The position numbers and the translations under genes are program-made. From contig NZ_LT576451.1 of NCBI RefSeq assembly GCF_900086645.1, positions 3,410,001 to 3,474,000 on the forward strand: DNA of 64,000 nt. Direction: 5' to 3'. Below, one piece after another: positions 34,967-44,517 of the stretch. Numbering within the stretch: position 1 is the first letter of the stretch; each line of letters starts with the position of its first letter. Source of the DNA: Curtobacterium sp. 9128. Its GTDB lineage: Bacteria; Actinomycetota; Actinomycetes; Actinomycetales; Microbacteriaceae. The notes beneath the pieces are model-generated. The model was not told where the DNA came from, did not search any database, and saw only the letters and a list, made by a program, of their open reading frames with translations.

Positions 34967-37051
34967 ATGACGATCAACGACCTGGAGGACCGGGTGGACC
35001 CCGCAACGCAGACGACCGCTGGACAGGTGGTCGCCGACCTCATCGCACGTTCCAACGCGCTCGGCTCGGACCCGCGGATCACGAACTACGCCGGGGGGAA
35101 CACCTCGGCGAAGGGCGCCGCGACCGATCCGGTGACCGGCGAACCCGTGGAACTGCTCTGGGTGAAGGGATCCGGGGGCGACCTCGGCACCCTGACACCG
35201 GCCGGGCTCGCCGTGCTGCGGGTCGACCGGGTCCGGGCGTTGGCGCAGGTCTACCCGGGCGTCGATCGCGAGGACGAGGTGGTCGCCGCGTTCGACTACT
35301 GCCTGCACGGCAAGGGCGGAGCAGCTCCGAGCATCGACACGGCCATGCACGCCCTCGTCGACGCCCCGCACGTGGACCACCTGCACCCGGACGCCGGCAT
35401 CGCCATCGCGACGGCGGCGGACGGCCCGGCCCTGACGGAGCGGGTCTTCGGCGGGAAGGTCGTGTGGGTGCCGTGGCGCCGACCCGGGTTCCAGCTCGGC
35501 CTCGACATCGCCGCGATCAAGCGGGACCACCCCGAGGCGATCGGCACGATCCTCGGCGGGCACGGCATCACCGCCTGGGGGACCACCAGCGACGAGGCCG
35601 AGGCGAACTCCCGCTGGATCATCGACACCGCCGAGCAGTACATCGCTGCGAACGGCAAGCCCGACCCGTTCGGCCCCGTCCGCGCGGGCTTCGAGGCGCT
35701 CCCCTCCGACGAACGACGAGCCCGCGCCGCCGCCCTCGCCCCGACGATCCGTGGGATCGCGGGGCACGACAAGCCGGTCGTGGGGCACGTCACCGACAGC
35801 GACGTGGTGCTCGACTTCCTCGCGAGCGAGAAGGCGCCGGGACTCGCGGCGCTCGGCACCAGCTGCCCGGACCACTTCCTCCGCACCAAGGTGCAGCCGC
35901 TCGTCCTCGACCTGCCGGCGACGGCCACCGTCGAGGAGCAGATCGCACGCCTGCACGAGCTGCACACGTCCTACCGCGAGGACTACCAGGCGTACTACGA
36001 CCGGCACGCGACGCCCGAGTCCCCCGCGATCCGCGGCGCCGACCCGCTCATCGTGCTCGTCCCCGGTGTCGGCATGTTCTCGTACGGCAAGGACGCCCAG
36101 ACCGCCCGCGTCGCCGGGGAGTTCTACGTCAACGCGATCAACGTCATGCGCGGGGCCGAAGCACTCTCCACCTACGCCCCGATCGACGAGGCCGAGAAGT
36201 TCCGCATCGAGTACTGGGCCCTCGAAGAAGCCAAGCTCCAGCGGATGCCGGCGCCGAAGAAGCTCGCGACCCGCATCGCCCTCGTCACCGGGGCCGCGTC
36301 CGGCATCGGCAAGGCGATCGCGAAGCGCTTGGCATCGGAGGGCGCCGCGGTCGTCATCGCCGACCTCGACGAGACGAAGGCGCAGGAGGCCGCCGCCGAG
36401 ATCGGGGACACCGACCGGGCGATCGGCGTCGCGGCGAACGTGACCTCCGCCGAGGACATCGCGCGCGCCGTCCAGGAGACCCTCCTGCACTTCGGCGGCC
36501 TCGACCTCGTCGTCAACAACGCGGGGCTGAGCCTGAGCAAGTCGCTGCTCGAGACCACCGAGCAGGACTGGGACCTGCAGCACGACGTCATGGCGAAGGG
36601 CTCGTTCCTGGTGTCGAAGGCCGCGGCGAAGGTCCTCATCGAGCAGGGCCTCGGCGGCGACATCGTGTACATCTCGAGCAAGAACTCGGTGTTCGCCGGC
36701 CCGAACAACATCGCCTACTCCGCCACGAAGGCCGACCAGGCCCACCAGGTGCGACTGCTGGCGGCCGAGCTCGGCGAACACGGTGTCCGGGTGAACGGCA
36801 TCAACCCGGACGGCGTCGTCCGCGGCTCGGGCATCTTCGCGTCCGGCTGGGGTGCGAACCGCGCGAAGACGTACGGCATCGAGGAGCAGGACCTCGGGAA
36901 GTTCTACGCCCAGCGCACGATCTTGAAGCGCGAGGTCGTGCCGGAGAACGTGGCGAACGCCGTCTACGCCATCTGCACCGACGACTTCTCGCACACCACG
37001 GGCCTGCACGTGCCGGTGGACGCGGGCGTCGCCGCGGCCTTCCTGAGGTAG
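34967..37051 (+). CDS. Bifunctional rhamnulose-1-phosphate aldolase / lactaldehyde dehydrogenase (RhaE-RhaW type)
   Basis: The 694-residue fusion has an N-terminal class II aldolase/adducin domain (about 1-425; zinc-binding histidines in HVDHLHPDAG, H138 and H140, and HGITAWG) and a C-terminal short-chain dehydrogenase (about 435-694; TGAASGIGKA from G442, catalytic Y584 and K588 in YSATK). It splits rhamnulose-1-phosphate into DHAP and L-lactaldehyde and oxidises the latter to L-lactate with NAD+. It starts 4 bases after rhaI. The domain order is that of the well-known bacterial fusion. Confidence 0.95.
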   Translation: MTINDLEDRVDPATQTTAGQVVADLIARSNALGSDPRITNYAGGNTSAKGAATDPVTGEPVELLWVKGSGGDLGTLTPAGLAVLRVDRVRALAQVYPGVDREDEVVAAFDYCLHGKGGAAPSIDTAMHALVDAPHVDHLHPDAGIAIATAADGPALTERVFGGKVVWVPWRRPGFQLGLDIAAIKRDHPEAIGTILGGHGITAWGTTSDEAEANSRWIIDTAEQYIAANGKPDPFGPVRAGFEALPSDERRARAAALAPTIRGIAGHDKPVVGHVTDSDVVLDFLASEKAPGLAALGTSCPDHFLRTKVQPLVLDLPATATVEEQIARLHELHTSYREDYQAYYDRHATPESPAIRGADPLIVLVPGVGMFSYGKDAQTARVAGEFYVNAINVMRGAEALSTYAPIDEAEKFRIEYWALEEAKLQRMPAPKKLATRIALVTGAASGIGKAIAKRLASEGAAVVIADLDETKAQEAAAEIGDTDRAIGVAANVTSAEDIARAVQETLLHFGGLDLVVNNAGLSLSKSLLETTEQDWDLQHDVMAKGSFLVSKAAAKVLIEQGLGGDIVYISSKNSVFAGPNNIAYSATKADQAHQVRLLAAELGEHGVRVNGINPDGVVRGSGIFASGWGANRAKTYGIEEQDLGKFYAQRTILKREVVPENVANAVYAICTDDFSHTTGLHVPVDAGVAAAFLR

Positions 37052-37057
37052 CGGGAC

Positions 37058-38554
37058 ATGCGCAGCAGCGGCGGCCCGAGCATTGCCGGCGGCAGCGTGG
37101 CCGCGGTCGACCTCGGCGCCACGAGCGGCCGGGTGATCGTCGGGCACGTCGACACGGACGGCGTGCGGACGGAGCACGTCGCCCGGTTCCCGAACGGCCC
37201 CGTCACGCTCCACGAGCACGACCGCGAGGCCCTGCACTGGGACGTGGTCGAGCTGTACCAGCAGGTCACCGCCGGCCTCCGCGACGCGTTCGGCAGGAAT
37301 CCGGACATCGCGAGCATCGGGATCGACTCGTGGGCGGTCGACTACGGACTCCTCCGCGACGGACGCCTGCTCGGCCTGCCGTCCCACTACCGGGACGACC
37401 GGCACGAGCACGGCGTCGCCCCGGTGCACGCAGCGGTCGACTCCGCCGAGCTGTACAGCCGCAACGGGCTGCAGCACCTCCCCTTCAACACGCTGTTCCA
37501 GTGGGCGGCGGACCCGACGCTGCACCTCGCCGACCGTGCCCTGCTCGTCCCCGACCTGCTCGGGTACTGGCTCACCGGTGTCGAGGCGGCCGAGCGGACC
37601 AACGCATCGACTACCGGGGCGCTCAACGCGACCACCCGTGGGTGGGACCCGGCGTTGCGGGCTGCTGCGGGCCTCCCGTCCGGACTCCTGCCCACGCTCC
37701 GCGACCCGGGAGACCGGCTCGGTCCCCTGCTGCCGGCCGTCGCCGACCTGGTCGGCGGCAGCGCACCGGTCACGCTGGTCGGGTCGCACGACACGGCCTC
37801 GGCCGTCGTCGCGGTCCCCGCGACGACCGGCGACTTCGCCTACATCTCGAGCGGCACGTGGTCGCTCGTCGGGGTCGAGCTCGAGGCCCCCGTCCTGTCG
37901 GACGCGGCCCGCGACGCGAACTGCACCAACGAGGGCGGTGTGGACGGCCGGGTCCGGTTCCTCAAGAACGTGTCAGGACTGTGGTTGCTCTCGGAGAGCG
38001 TCCGGACCTGGGAACGTGGCGGCGAGCGCATCGATCTGGAGGCTCTGCTCGCCTCCGCCGCGGCCGTCACCGCCCCGGTCCCCGTCTTCGACGTCGCGGA
38101 CGAGTCGTTCACGCCCCCCGGCGACATGCCTGCCCGGATCGCCTCCTGGTGCTCCGAGCACGGCCTCTCGGCACCCGCGACGCGGGCGGAGTTCGTCCGG
38201 TCGATCCTGGAGTCGTTGGCCGTCGCCTACGCCGCGACGCTGGCGACGATCGCCACGATCACCGGCAAGGACATCCGACAGGTCCACATCGTCGGCGGCG
38301 GTTCCCAGAACCGGCTGCTGTGCCAGCTGACGGCCGATCGCACCGGACTGCCGGTTCTGGCGGGTCCGGTCGAGGCGACCGCACTCGGCAACATCCTGGT
38401 GCAGGCGCGGGCTGCTGGGCTTGCCGGCCTCGGCGGCGCGTCCCTCGAGGCGCTGCGCACCGTGGTCGCGCGCACGGTCGAGCCCGTTCGATACACCCCG
38501 ACGACGGAACGAACCACCACCCGATCCACCCCGAGACGTAGGATGTCTGTATGA
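37058..38554 (+). CDS. rhaB: Rhamnulokinase
   Basis: The 498-residue FGGY kinase phosphorylates L-rhamnulose at O1. The phosphate-binding loop [17 protein letters not shown] is near residue 15, and the catalytic aspartate is D245 in [10 protein letters not shown]. The RhaB-typical [14 protein letters not shown] and [17 protein letters not shown] follow. Operon position after the aldolase fusion supports rhamnulose over other ketoses. The start ATG lies 6 bases after the aldolase stop, without a strong ribosome site, so translation may be coupled. Its stop overlaps the next start (ATGA). Confidence 0.95.
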   Translation: MRSSGGPSIAGGSVAAVDLGATSGRVIVGHVDTDGVRTEHVARFPNGPVTLHEHDREALHWDVVELYQQVTAGLRDAFGRNPDIASIGIDSWAVDYGLLRDGRLLGLPSHYRDDRHEHGVAPVHAAVDSAELYSRNGLQHLPFNTLFQWAADPTLHLADRALLVPDLLGYWLTGVEAAERTNASTTGALNATTRGWDPALRAAAGLPSGLLPTLRDPGDRLGPLLPAVADLVGGSAPVTLVGSHDTASAVVAVPATTGDFAYISSGTWSLVGVELEAPVLSDAARDANCTNEGGVDGRVRFLKNVSGLWLLSESVRTWERGGERIDLEALLASAAAVTAPVPVFDVADESFTPPGDMPARIASWCSEHGLSAPATRAEFVRSILESLAVAYAATLATIATITGKDIRQVHIVGGGSQNRLLCQLTADRTGLPVLAGPVEATALGNILVQARAAGLAGLGGASLEALRTVVARTVEPVRYTPTTERTTTRSTPRRRMSV

Positions 38555-39876
38555 CCTCGACCGATGACCAGCGACGTGTCGACCCAGCGACGGGCGCACC
38601 GGCACCGACCGCGGGAGCCGCGTCGACGGCGCGGACCAAGATGCGGCGGCAGCTGCCGACCGTGCACGACCTGGCGCCCCTGATGCAGTTCAAGAAGCCC
38701 GACCTCAACGCGCGGCGGCGTCGGCTGGAGCAGGCGCTGACGATCTGGGACCTCCGGGACATCGCCGCGCGCCGGACCCCTCGTGCCGCGTTCGACTACA
38801 CCGAGGGTGCCGCCGAGGCCGAGATCTCGCTGGCGCGGGCACGGCAGGCCTTCGAGGACATCGAGTTCACACCGTCGATCCTCCGGGACGTCTCCACCGT
38901 GTCGACTTCGCGCGAGGTACTGGGCGCCCCGGTGTCGTACCCGTTCGGCATCGCACCGACGGGGTTCACCCGGATGATGCAGACCGAGGGCGAGCGCGCG
39001 GGGGCCAGGGCCGCCGGACGCGCCGGGATCCCGTTCTCGCTGTCCACGATGGGCACCACCGCGATCGAGGACGTCCGCGACGCCAACCCCCACGGGCGCA
39101 ACTGGTTCCAGCTGTACATGTGGAAGGACCGCGAGAAGTCGATGGCGCTGGTGTCCCGCGCCGAGAAGGCCGGGTTCGACACGCTGCTCGTCACCGTGGA
39201 CGTCCCCGTCGCGGGTGCGCGGCTCCGGGACAAGCGCAACGGGTTCTCGATCCCGCCGCAGCTGAGCGCTCGCACGGTGGTCAACGCGATCCCGCGCCCG
39301 TGGTGGTGGTTCGACTTCCTCACCACCGAGCCCCTGGCGTTCGCGTCCCTCGATCGCTGGTCCGGCACCGTCGGGGAGCTCCTCGACCACATGTTCGACC
39401 CGACCGTCACCTACGAGGACCTGGCGTGGATCCGCGACCAGTGGAAGGGCAAGGTCGTCGTCAAGGGCGTGCAGTCCCTGGCGGACGCGAAGCGCCTGGC
39501 GTCCATGGGCGTCGACGGGATCACGCTGTCGAACCACGGCGGACGCCAGCTCGACCGTGCCCCGATCCCGTTCCACCTGCTGCCCTCGGTGGTCAAGGAG
39601 GTCGGGAACGACACCGAGGTGCACCTCGACACGGGCATCATGTCCGGCGCGGACATCGTCGCGGCCGTCGCGCTCGGGGCGAAGTTCACGATGGTCGGTC
39701 GGGCGTACCTCTACGGGCTGATGGCCGGGGGCGAGGCCGGGGTCGATCGGATGATCCAGATCCTGTCGGAGCAGATCGAGCGCACCATGCGGCTGCTCGG
39801 GGTCACGTCGCTCGACGAGCTCGAGCCAGGTCACGTCACGCAGCTCGCCCGCCTGGTGCCGGTCGCTCGTCCCTAG
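38551..39876 (+). CDS. lldD: FMN-dependent alpha-hydroxyacid dehydrogenase, probable L-lactate dehydrogenase
   Basis: The 441-residue protein is an FMN alpha-hydroxyacid oxidase/dehydrogenase. It has an [19 protein letters not shown]-terminal flavin-site segment and the catalytic histidine in SNHGGRQLD (H329), followed by the FMN phosphate site. It is coupled to rhaB by an ATGA overlap. As the last gene of the operon it would oxidise the L-lactate made from lactaldehyde to pyruvate and pass electrons to the respiratory chain. Its stop shares the CTAG tetranucleotide with the stop of the convergent gene. Confidence 0.92.
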   Translation: MTSTDDQRRVDPATGAPAPTAGAASTARTKMRRQLPTVHDLAPLMQFKKPDLNARRRRLEQALTIWDLRDIAARRTPRAAFDYTEGAAEAEISLARARQAFEDIEFTPSILRDVSTVSTSREVLGAPVSYPFGIAPTGFTRMMQTEGERAGARAAGRAGIPFSLSTMGTTAIEDVRDANPHGRNWFQLYMWKDREKSMALVSRAEKAGFDTLLVTVDVPVAGARLRDKRNGFSIPPQLSARTVVNAIPRPWWWFDFLTTEPLAFASLDRWSGTVGELLDHMFDPTVTYEDLAWIRDQWKGKVVVKGVQSLADAKRLASMGVDGITLSNHGGRQLDRAPIPFHLLPSVVKEVGNDTEVHLDTGIMSGADIVAAVALGAKFTMVGRAYLYGLMAGGEAGVDRMIQILSEQIERTMRLLGVTSLDELEPGHVTQLARLVPVARP

Positions 39877-40445
39877 CCGGGGGCGTCCGGCAGCGTCCAC
39901 GTCGCGCCGGGCGCCGGGCCGCCCGCCGTCCGCTGTGGCCGCTGCCGGAGGTCCTCGAGCATCGGCGTGAGCCTGCGCAGGCTCCGTTGGGTGTCGACGA
40001 GGCTCACGGCCAGGAACCCCACGAACAGGGCGACGAACACCCACCAGACCGGCCCGTCCGTCACTGCGAGCCAGACTCCGAGCGCGGTGGCGAGCACGAC
40101 GACCACCGGCCCGAACCACCGGTTGCGGCGGTACTGACGTCGGGCCCGCTCGAGCTCGGCTGTCCAGATCGCCGGGTCGACGTCGGGGGGCACCACGCCG
40201 GTCTTGACCGCGCGACGGATCCGGTTCACCTCGTCCGCTCCGCCGGCACGACGTCGCGTCCGCGCGATGCCGATCCCGAAGAAGGCGGTCATGAGGCCCG
40301 CGTACACGACGGACCCGATCACGAGCGCACCGACGTCTTGGCGCGCGGGCCGCGTGACGAACTGGATGCCGAACCACAGCACCGCGAGCAGGACGAACAG
40401 GACGGGCAGCAGCACCGGTAGCGACAACCTCCGGAAGCGTTCCAT
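39873..40445 (-). CDS. Membrane protein of unknown function
   Basis: The 190-residue protein has four predicted helices in two pairs: [22 protein letters not shown] and [22 protein letters not shown], then [18 protein letters not shown] and [18 protein letters not shown] charged cytoplasmic stretch of about 55 residues lies between the pairs. ATG 40445 follows GGGAG; longer frames have no ribosome site. It is divergent from the ABC exporter genes and convergent with lldD with overlapping stops. No family recognised. Confidence 0.75.
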   Translation of the reverse strand: MERFRRLSLPVLLPVLFVLLAVLWFGIQFVTRPARQDVGALVIGSVVYAGLMTAFFGIGIARTRRRAGGADEVNRIRRAVKTGVVPPDVDPAIWTAELERARRQYRRNRWFGPVVVVLATALGVWLAVTDGPVWWVFVALFVGFLAVSLVDTQRSLRRLTPMLEDLRQRPQRTAGGPAPGATWTLPDAPG

Positions 40446-40551
40446 GGGTCTCCCTCGATCCAGTCCAAGATGCCCGCACCGGGCAGCGTGCTGCTGTGAG
40501 GTCGGGGCACATCGCCTCCCGGTAGGGTCGGCGGCACGAGAAGGGGGCTGC

Positions 40552-41487
40552 ATGGCCGGGGCGAGCATCAGCGTGCAGGACTTCGTCATGCGCTTCGGGG
40601 ACCGTACCGTCGTGGACGGGTTGTCGTTCGACGTCGCGCCCGGGGAGACGTTCGGGCTCCTCGGCAGCAACGGGTCCGGCAAGACGACGACGATCCGGGC
40701 GCTCCTTGGCATCACGTCGCCGTCGGCCGGCACGCTGACGATCGACGGACGGCAGTACCGGCCGGCGACCGGCGGCATCGGGTACCTGCCCGAGGAGCGT
40801 GGGCTGTACCGGAAGGAGTCCGTCATCGACGTGATGACGTACTTCGCGGCACTCCGTGGCATGGCGCGCTCGGCGTCCACCGCGTGGTCGATGGAGTACC
40901 TGGCGCGGGTCGGGCTCGCGGACAAGGCGAAGCTCCGGATCGACAAGCTCTCGGGCGGCCAGCAGCAGAAGGTCCAGCTCGGGATCACGATCATGGACCG
41001 GCCGCGGCTGCTCATCCTCGACGAGCCGACCAAGGGCCTCGACCCGGTGAACCGCAGGCTCCTGCTCGACCTGGTCGACGAGCGGAAGGCCGACGGCGCC
41101 ACCGTGATCCTGGTCACGCACCACATGGACGAGGTCGAACGGCTCTGCGACCGGATCCTGCTCCTGAAGGACGGCACCGCGGCCGCGTACGGCACGATCC
41201 CCGAGGTGCAGGACGCCTTCGGGGGTGCCGTCGCGAAGGTGTCGCTCGACGGAGCGGTGCCGACGTCGCCGCTCTACAAGCTCGCACGGCACGAGGGCCA
41301 CGTCGCGTACCTGGTGCCGTCGTCCTCGGCAGCCACGGACGGGTCGGACATCCTGTCGTCGCTCGTCGGAGCCGGGGTGCACGTCACGGGCTTCGAGATG
41401 CGGAGGATCCCGCTCGACGAGATCTTCGTGCAGGTGTACGGCCACGACGCCGGCGCGGACGAGCGCGCCGCAGGGGGAATGCGATGA
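40552..41487 (+). CDS. ABC transporter ATP-binding protein (NatA-like)
   Basis: The 311-residue nucleotide-binding protein has Walker A GSNGSGKTTT near residue 38, the signature LSGGQQQKVQLG and Walker B LLILDEPTKGLDP, with a C-terminal DUF4162-type domain common in NatA-like exporters. ATG 40552 follows AAGGGGG. Its stop overlaps the permease start (ATGA). The pair resembles sodium or drug ABC-2 exporters; the substrate is unknown. Confidence 0.92.
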   Translation: MAGASISVQDFVMRFGDRTVVDGLSFDVAPGETFGLLGSNGSGKTTTIRALLGITSPSAGTLTIDGRQYRPATGGIGYLPEERGLYRKESVIDVMTYFAALRGMARSASTAWSMEYLARVGLADKAKLRIDKLSGGQQQKVQLGITIMDRPRLLILDEPTKGLDPVNRRLLLDLVDERKADGATVILVTHHMDEVERLCDRILLLKDGTAAAYGTIPEVQDAFGGAVAKVSLDGAVPTSPLYKLARHEGHVAYLVPSSSAATDGSDILSSLVGAGVHVTGFEMRRIPLDEIFVQVYGHDAGADERAAGGMR

Positions 41488-42698
41488 GCCGTCTGGGAAC
41501 CGTCATCCGGTTCGAGTTCGTCCGCGCGGTGAAGAAGCCCGCGTTCTGGATCGGCACCCTCGCGCTGCCCTTCGTCATCGTGGTGGTGTCCCTGCTCGTC
41601 GGGGTCGGGCAGGCGGCGGGGACGAACTCGGTCGTGTCGAGCTCGTCCGCCGAGAAGACGCCGTTCCACTACGTCGACCGCTCCGGGCTCGTCTCCGAGT
41701 CCGTGGCGGCGCGCTGGGGCGGGACGCCATCCACGGACGAGGCCGCCGACCGTGCCGACGTCGTCGCCGGACGGCTCGACGCGCTCGTCGTGTTCCCGGA
41801 GTCCCCGTCCGAGGACCCGATCGAGGTCACCGCGAAGGACAAGGGGCTCTTCGAGAACGGCGGGTACTCGTCGCTCGCCGAGCGGGTGCTCGAGCAGAGC
41901 GTCGCCGCGAACGTGGACGACGCGGAGGCGGTGCACATCCTGCGGTCGCCGCCTGCCGCCGACGTCACGGCCTACGCCGACGGGAAGGTCGCGCCGGGGT
42001 GGCTGTCGATCCTGCCGCCGATGGTCTACCTGGCGGCGTTCTTCGGGCTCGTGCTGCTGCTCGCCGCGCGCATGGTCACCGTGGTCGTCGAGGAGAAGGA
42101 GAACCGGATCTCCGAGATGATCCTGACGACGGTGACGGCCGGGGACCTGATCCGCGGCAAGGTCATCGCGATGCTGCTCGTCGGCCTCGTGCAGATCGGG
42201 GTGTTCCTGGTGCCGGGGCTGCTGTCGCTCGTCGTCGTCATCCCGCTGGTCGCCAGCCGGGTCGGGCACGTGGTCGTCGATCCGTGGCGGATGGTGGTCG
42301 GCGCCCTGCTGCTCGTCGGCGGGGTCCTGCTCGCGTCAGCGCTGTTCGTCGCCGTCGGTGCCGCCGTCCCGACGATCAAGGACGCCTCGGCGCTGCAGTC
42401 CGCGGCGATCTTCTCGCTGATCATCCCCATCTACGCGGCGTTCTTCGTGATGACGAGCCCCTCGTCGCCCGTCGTCGCGGTCTTCACGTACTTCCCGACG
42501 TTCACCCCGATCACCGCGATGGTCCGGAACGCCGTCGGGTCGCTGTCGCCGCTCGAGTCGGTCGTCTGCATCGTCGAGGTGTTCGTCGTCGCAGGGCTGC
42601 TGCTGTGGTTCGCGCAGTACCTCTTCCGGCACTCGGTCGCGCAGTACGGGTCGAAGGTGACGGTCCGGCAGATCCTCTCCTGGCGCCGGTCCCGGTGA
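41484..42698 (+). CDS. ABC-2 type permease (NatB-like)
   Basis: The 404-residue permease has one N-terminal helix (FWIGTLALPFVIVVVSLLVGV), a large extracytoplasmic domain of about 150 residues, and five C-terminal helices. This is the ABC-2/NatB arrangement. A VVEEKENRISEMILTTVTAGDLIRGK loop after the second helix matches family members. It is coupled to the ATPase gene by overlapping ATGA. Confidence 0.9.
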   Translation: MSRLGTVIRFEFVRAVKKPAFWIGTLALPFVIVVVSLLVGVGQAAGTNSVVSSSSAEKTPFHYVDRSGLVSESVAARWGGTPSTDEAADRADVVAGRLDALVVFPESPSEDPIEVTAKDKGLFENGGYSSLAERVLEQSVAANVDDAEAVHILRSPPAADVTAYADGKVAPGWLSILPPMVYLAAFFGLVLLLAARMVTVVVEEKENRISEMILTTVTAGDLIRGKVIAMLLVGLVQIGVFLVPGLLSLVVVIPLVASRVGHVVVDPWRMVVGALLLVGGVLLASALFVAVGAAVPTIKDASALQSAAIFSLIIPIYAAFFVMTSPSSPVVAVFTYFPTFTPITAMVRNAVGSLSPLESVVCIVEVFVVAGLLLWFAQYLFRHSVAQYGSKVTVRQILSWRRSR

Positions 42699-42750
42699 TC
42701 TCACGGCACTCGCGATTCCCACATCGTCCGTCGAGCGCTAACGTGCGGTC

Positions 42751-43182
42751 ATGATCGACACGGGCATCCGAGAACGGCAGGACGTCGGCGCGGGCACCCT
42801 GGTCGCACTCGCCGTCGCCCGGACGGTCACGGTGTTGTTCGCGGTGCTCGTGATCGGGTTCGGCATCCTGCGGTCAACGGTCGACGACATCGCGTTCTCC
42901 GAGTCCCCCGGACCGATCAACTCGCTGATGATCGTGGCGATCGCCCTGAGCTCGCGGGACACGCGTTGGGCGATCGGACACCCTGCTCGCGGCTGGGCCG
43001 CGCTCACGTGGATCGCCGTCATGGCCGTGACCCCACTCGTGTTCCACGGTGCGTTCGTCTTGTGGGCGAGCTCGCTGGCGGCGCTGAGCCTGCCGTTGCT
43101 CGTGGTCACCCTGCTCGCCCGTCGGGCTGGGGAACGGATCTTCCCGGGGTGGCCGACGGCCGCCGAGGTCAGGACGCGCTGA
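42751..43182 (+). CDS. Small membrane protein of unknown function
   Basis: The 143-residue protein has three or four hydrophobic helices (LVALAVARTVTVLFAVLVIGFGIL, SLMIVAIALSS, AALTWIAVMAVTPLVFHGAFVLW, ASSLAALSLPLLVVTLLA). It starts 52 bases after the exporter permease. Its end overlaps the end of the convergent ROK regulator by 14 bases. No recognised domain. Confidence 0.65.
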   Translation: MIDTGIRERQDVGAGTLVALAVARTVTVLFAVLVIGFGILRSTVDDIAFSESPGPINSLMIVAIALSSRDTRWAIGHPARGWAALTWIAVMAVTPLVFHGAFVLWASSLAALSLPLLVVTLLARRAGERIFPGWPTAAEVRTR

Positions 43183-44380
43183 CCGACCGCCCCGTCAGGG
43201 ACAACGCCAGCGGGTTCGCCCGGACGAGGTCGAGCCCACGCTGCGCAGCGCCGATCAGTACGACGTCGGGCCCGAGCTCGGACGCGACGACCTCCGGCAC
43301 CGGACGGAACGCACCGCTGCCGAGGACGGCGTTCGCGCGCGCGATGACCGCGGCCGCCGGCTGCGCGATCGCCCCGGCGACGTAGACGCGCTCGATGTCG
43401 AGCAGGCTCGCGAGCACGATGGTCGCCTTCGCCAGCCGTTCACCGAGCTGGTCGACGATCTGCAGGGCGACCCGGTCCCCGTCGCGAGCAGCCGCGAACA
43501 CCGCCTGGGCGTCGAGCGCACTCCGTGCCGCGATCTCGGCGAGGACCGAACCCGGCGCGATCCGCCCGGCGGCGAGCGCCTCGGCCGCGAGCGTCCGGCA
43601 CGCAGCGCCGATGCCCTCCGGTGTCCCGACGCCCTCGACGAGGGCGAGGACGCGCATCTCGCCGGCACCGCCGTGTGCGCCGCGGAGCAGGACCCCGTCG
43701 ACGATGAGGCCGGTGCCGAAGCGCTCCCCGGACAGCAGAGCGGCGAACGAGTCACCAGCGCCCCTGGCACGCTCCGCGATCGCGGCGAGGTTCGCGTCGT
43801 TCTCGACGACGATCGCCCCGTGACCGGCGAGGACGTCCTCGAAGCCGGGGTTCATGCGGTGCCAGAACCCGTCGTCCTCATTCGGGGACCGCCCGTGCGC
43901 GTCGACCGGCGCCGCGACGCCGATCGTCGTGACGAGCACGTCCGAGGCGGCGTGCCCGGCGTCCGCGAGTGCGCGCGTGACGCACCGGAGGACCGCGGCG
44001 CGACGATCACGGGCGTCCCGGTCGGCATCGTCGAAGTCGGGTCGGACGGGCTCCTCCGCGTGGGCGAGGACGGTTCCCCGCAGGTCAGCGACGACCGCCT
44101 CGACGCGTGACTGCCCGACGTCGGCCCCGACGACCACGCCAGCGGTCCTCCGCAGTTCGTAGCGCTTCGCCGGGCGACCCATCCGGTACTCCCCCGCGGC
44201 CCTGGCGTCGTCGAGCTCCGCGATCCACCCGAGCCGGACGAGCTCGTCGCACGCCGTCAGCACGGTCGACCGTGTGTGCCCGGTCCGTGCCATCACCGTG
44301 CTCGCGGTGAACGCCTGCTCGGCGAAGGCCACGTCGAGCACCGTCTCGAGGCTCGAGCGCCGCAGCAGGTCGGGGAGCAT
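43169..44380 (-). CDS. ROK-family transcriptional regulator
   Basis: About 403 residues: an N-terminal winged helix (STVMARTGHTRSTVLTACDELVRLGWI) followed by a ROK sugar-kinase-like domain (VVGADVGQSRVEAVVADLRG). The domain seems to serve as a sugar sensor, because the canonical GHxxxxxxGxxCxCGxxGCxE zinc motif is replaced by a stretch with few cysteines (HGGAGEMRVLALVEGVGTPEGIGAACRTL). It is divergent from a CUT1 importer/alpha-glucosidase operon and probably represses it. ATG 44380 is preferred; ATG 44407 is also open. Confidence 0.9.
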   Translation of the reverse strand: MLPDLLRRSSLETVLDVAFAEQAFTASTVMARTGHTRSTVLTACDELVRLGWIAELDDARAAGEYRMGRPAKRYELRRTAGVVVGADVGQSRVEAVVADLRGTVLAHAEEPVRPDFDDADRDARDRRAAVLRCVTRALADAGHAASDVLVTTIGVAAPVDAHGRSPNEDDGFWHRMNPGFEDVLAGHGAIVVENDANLAAIAERARGAGDSFAALLSGERFGTGLIVDGVLLRGAHGGAGEMRVLALVEGVGTPEGIGAACRTLAAEALAAGRIAPGSVLAEIAARSALDAQAVFAAARDGDRVALQIVDQLGERLAKATIVLASLLDIERVYVAGAIAQPAAAVIARANAVLGSGAFRPVPEVVASELGPDVVLIGAAQRGLDLVRANPLALSLTGRSVSAS

Positions 44381-44407
44381 GGTCACTGGCCGAAGATACC
44401 GCGTCAC

Positions 44408-44517
44408 GAGTTCCTTGCTTTCCTAAATATTCTCGCTAGATTATGTGCACCGACCGCATCGGAGCAGTCGGGGGGACGGGACGGCAAGGGCGCCGAGACC
44501 CGTCGGACGGAGTTCAC
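44408..44517 (+). promoter_or_regulatory. AT-rich divergent promoter region, ROK/importer operon
   Basis: An unusually AT-rich patch (44421-44445: CCTAAATATTCTCGC followed by TAGATTATG) stands out in this GC-rich window between the ROK regulator and the importer operon. It contains a TAGATT -10-like hexamer and imperfect A/T dyads of the sort bound by ROK repressors. The exact operator cannot be defined by eye. Confidence 0.55.

Noticed and set aside
34802-37789. A 995-codon open frame on the minus strand opposite the rhamnose operon
   Set aside because: It is antisense to the aldolase fusion and RhaB, has no ribosome site or motif, and its composition (Arg/Val/Asp/Gly) mirrors the codon bias of the genes it opposes.
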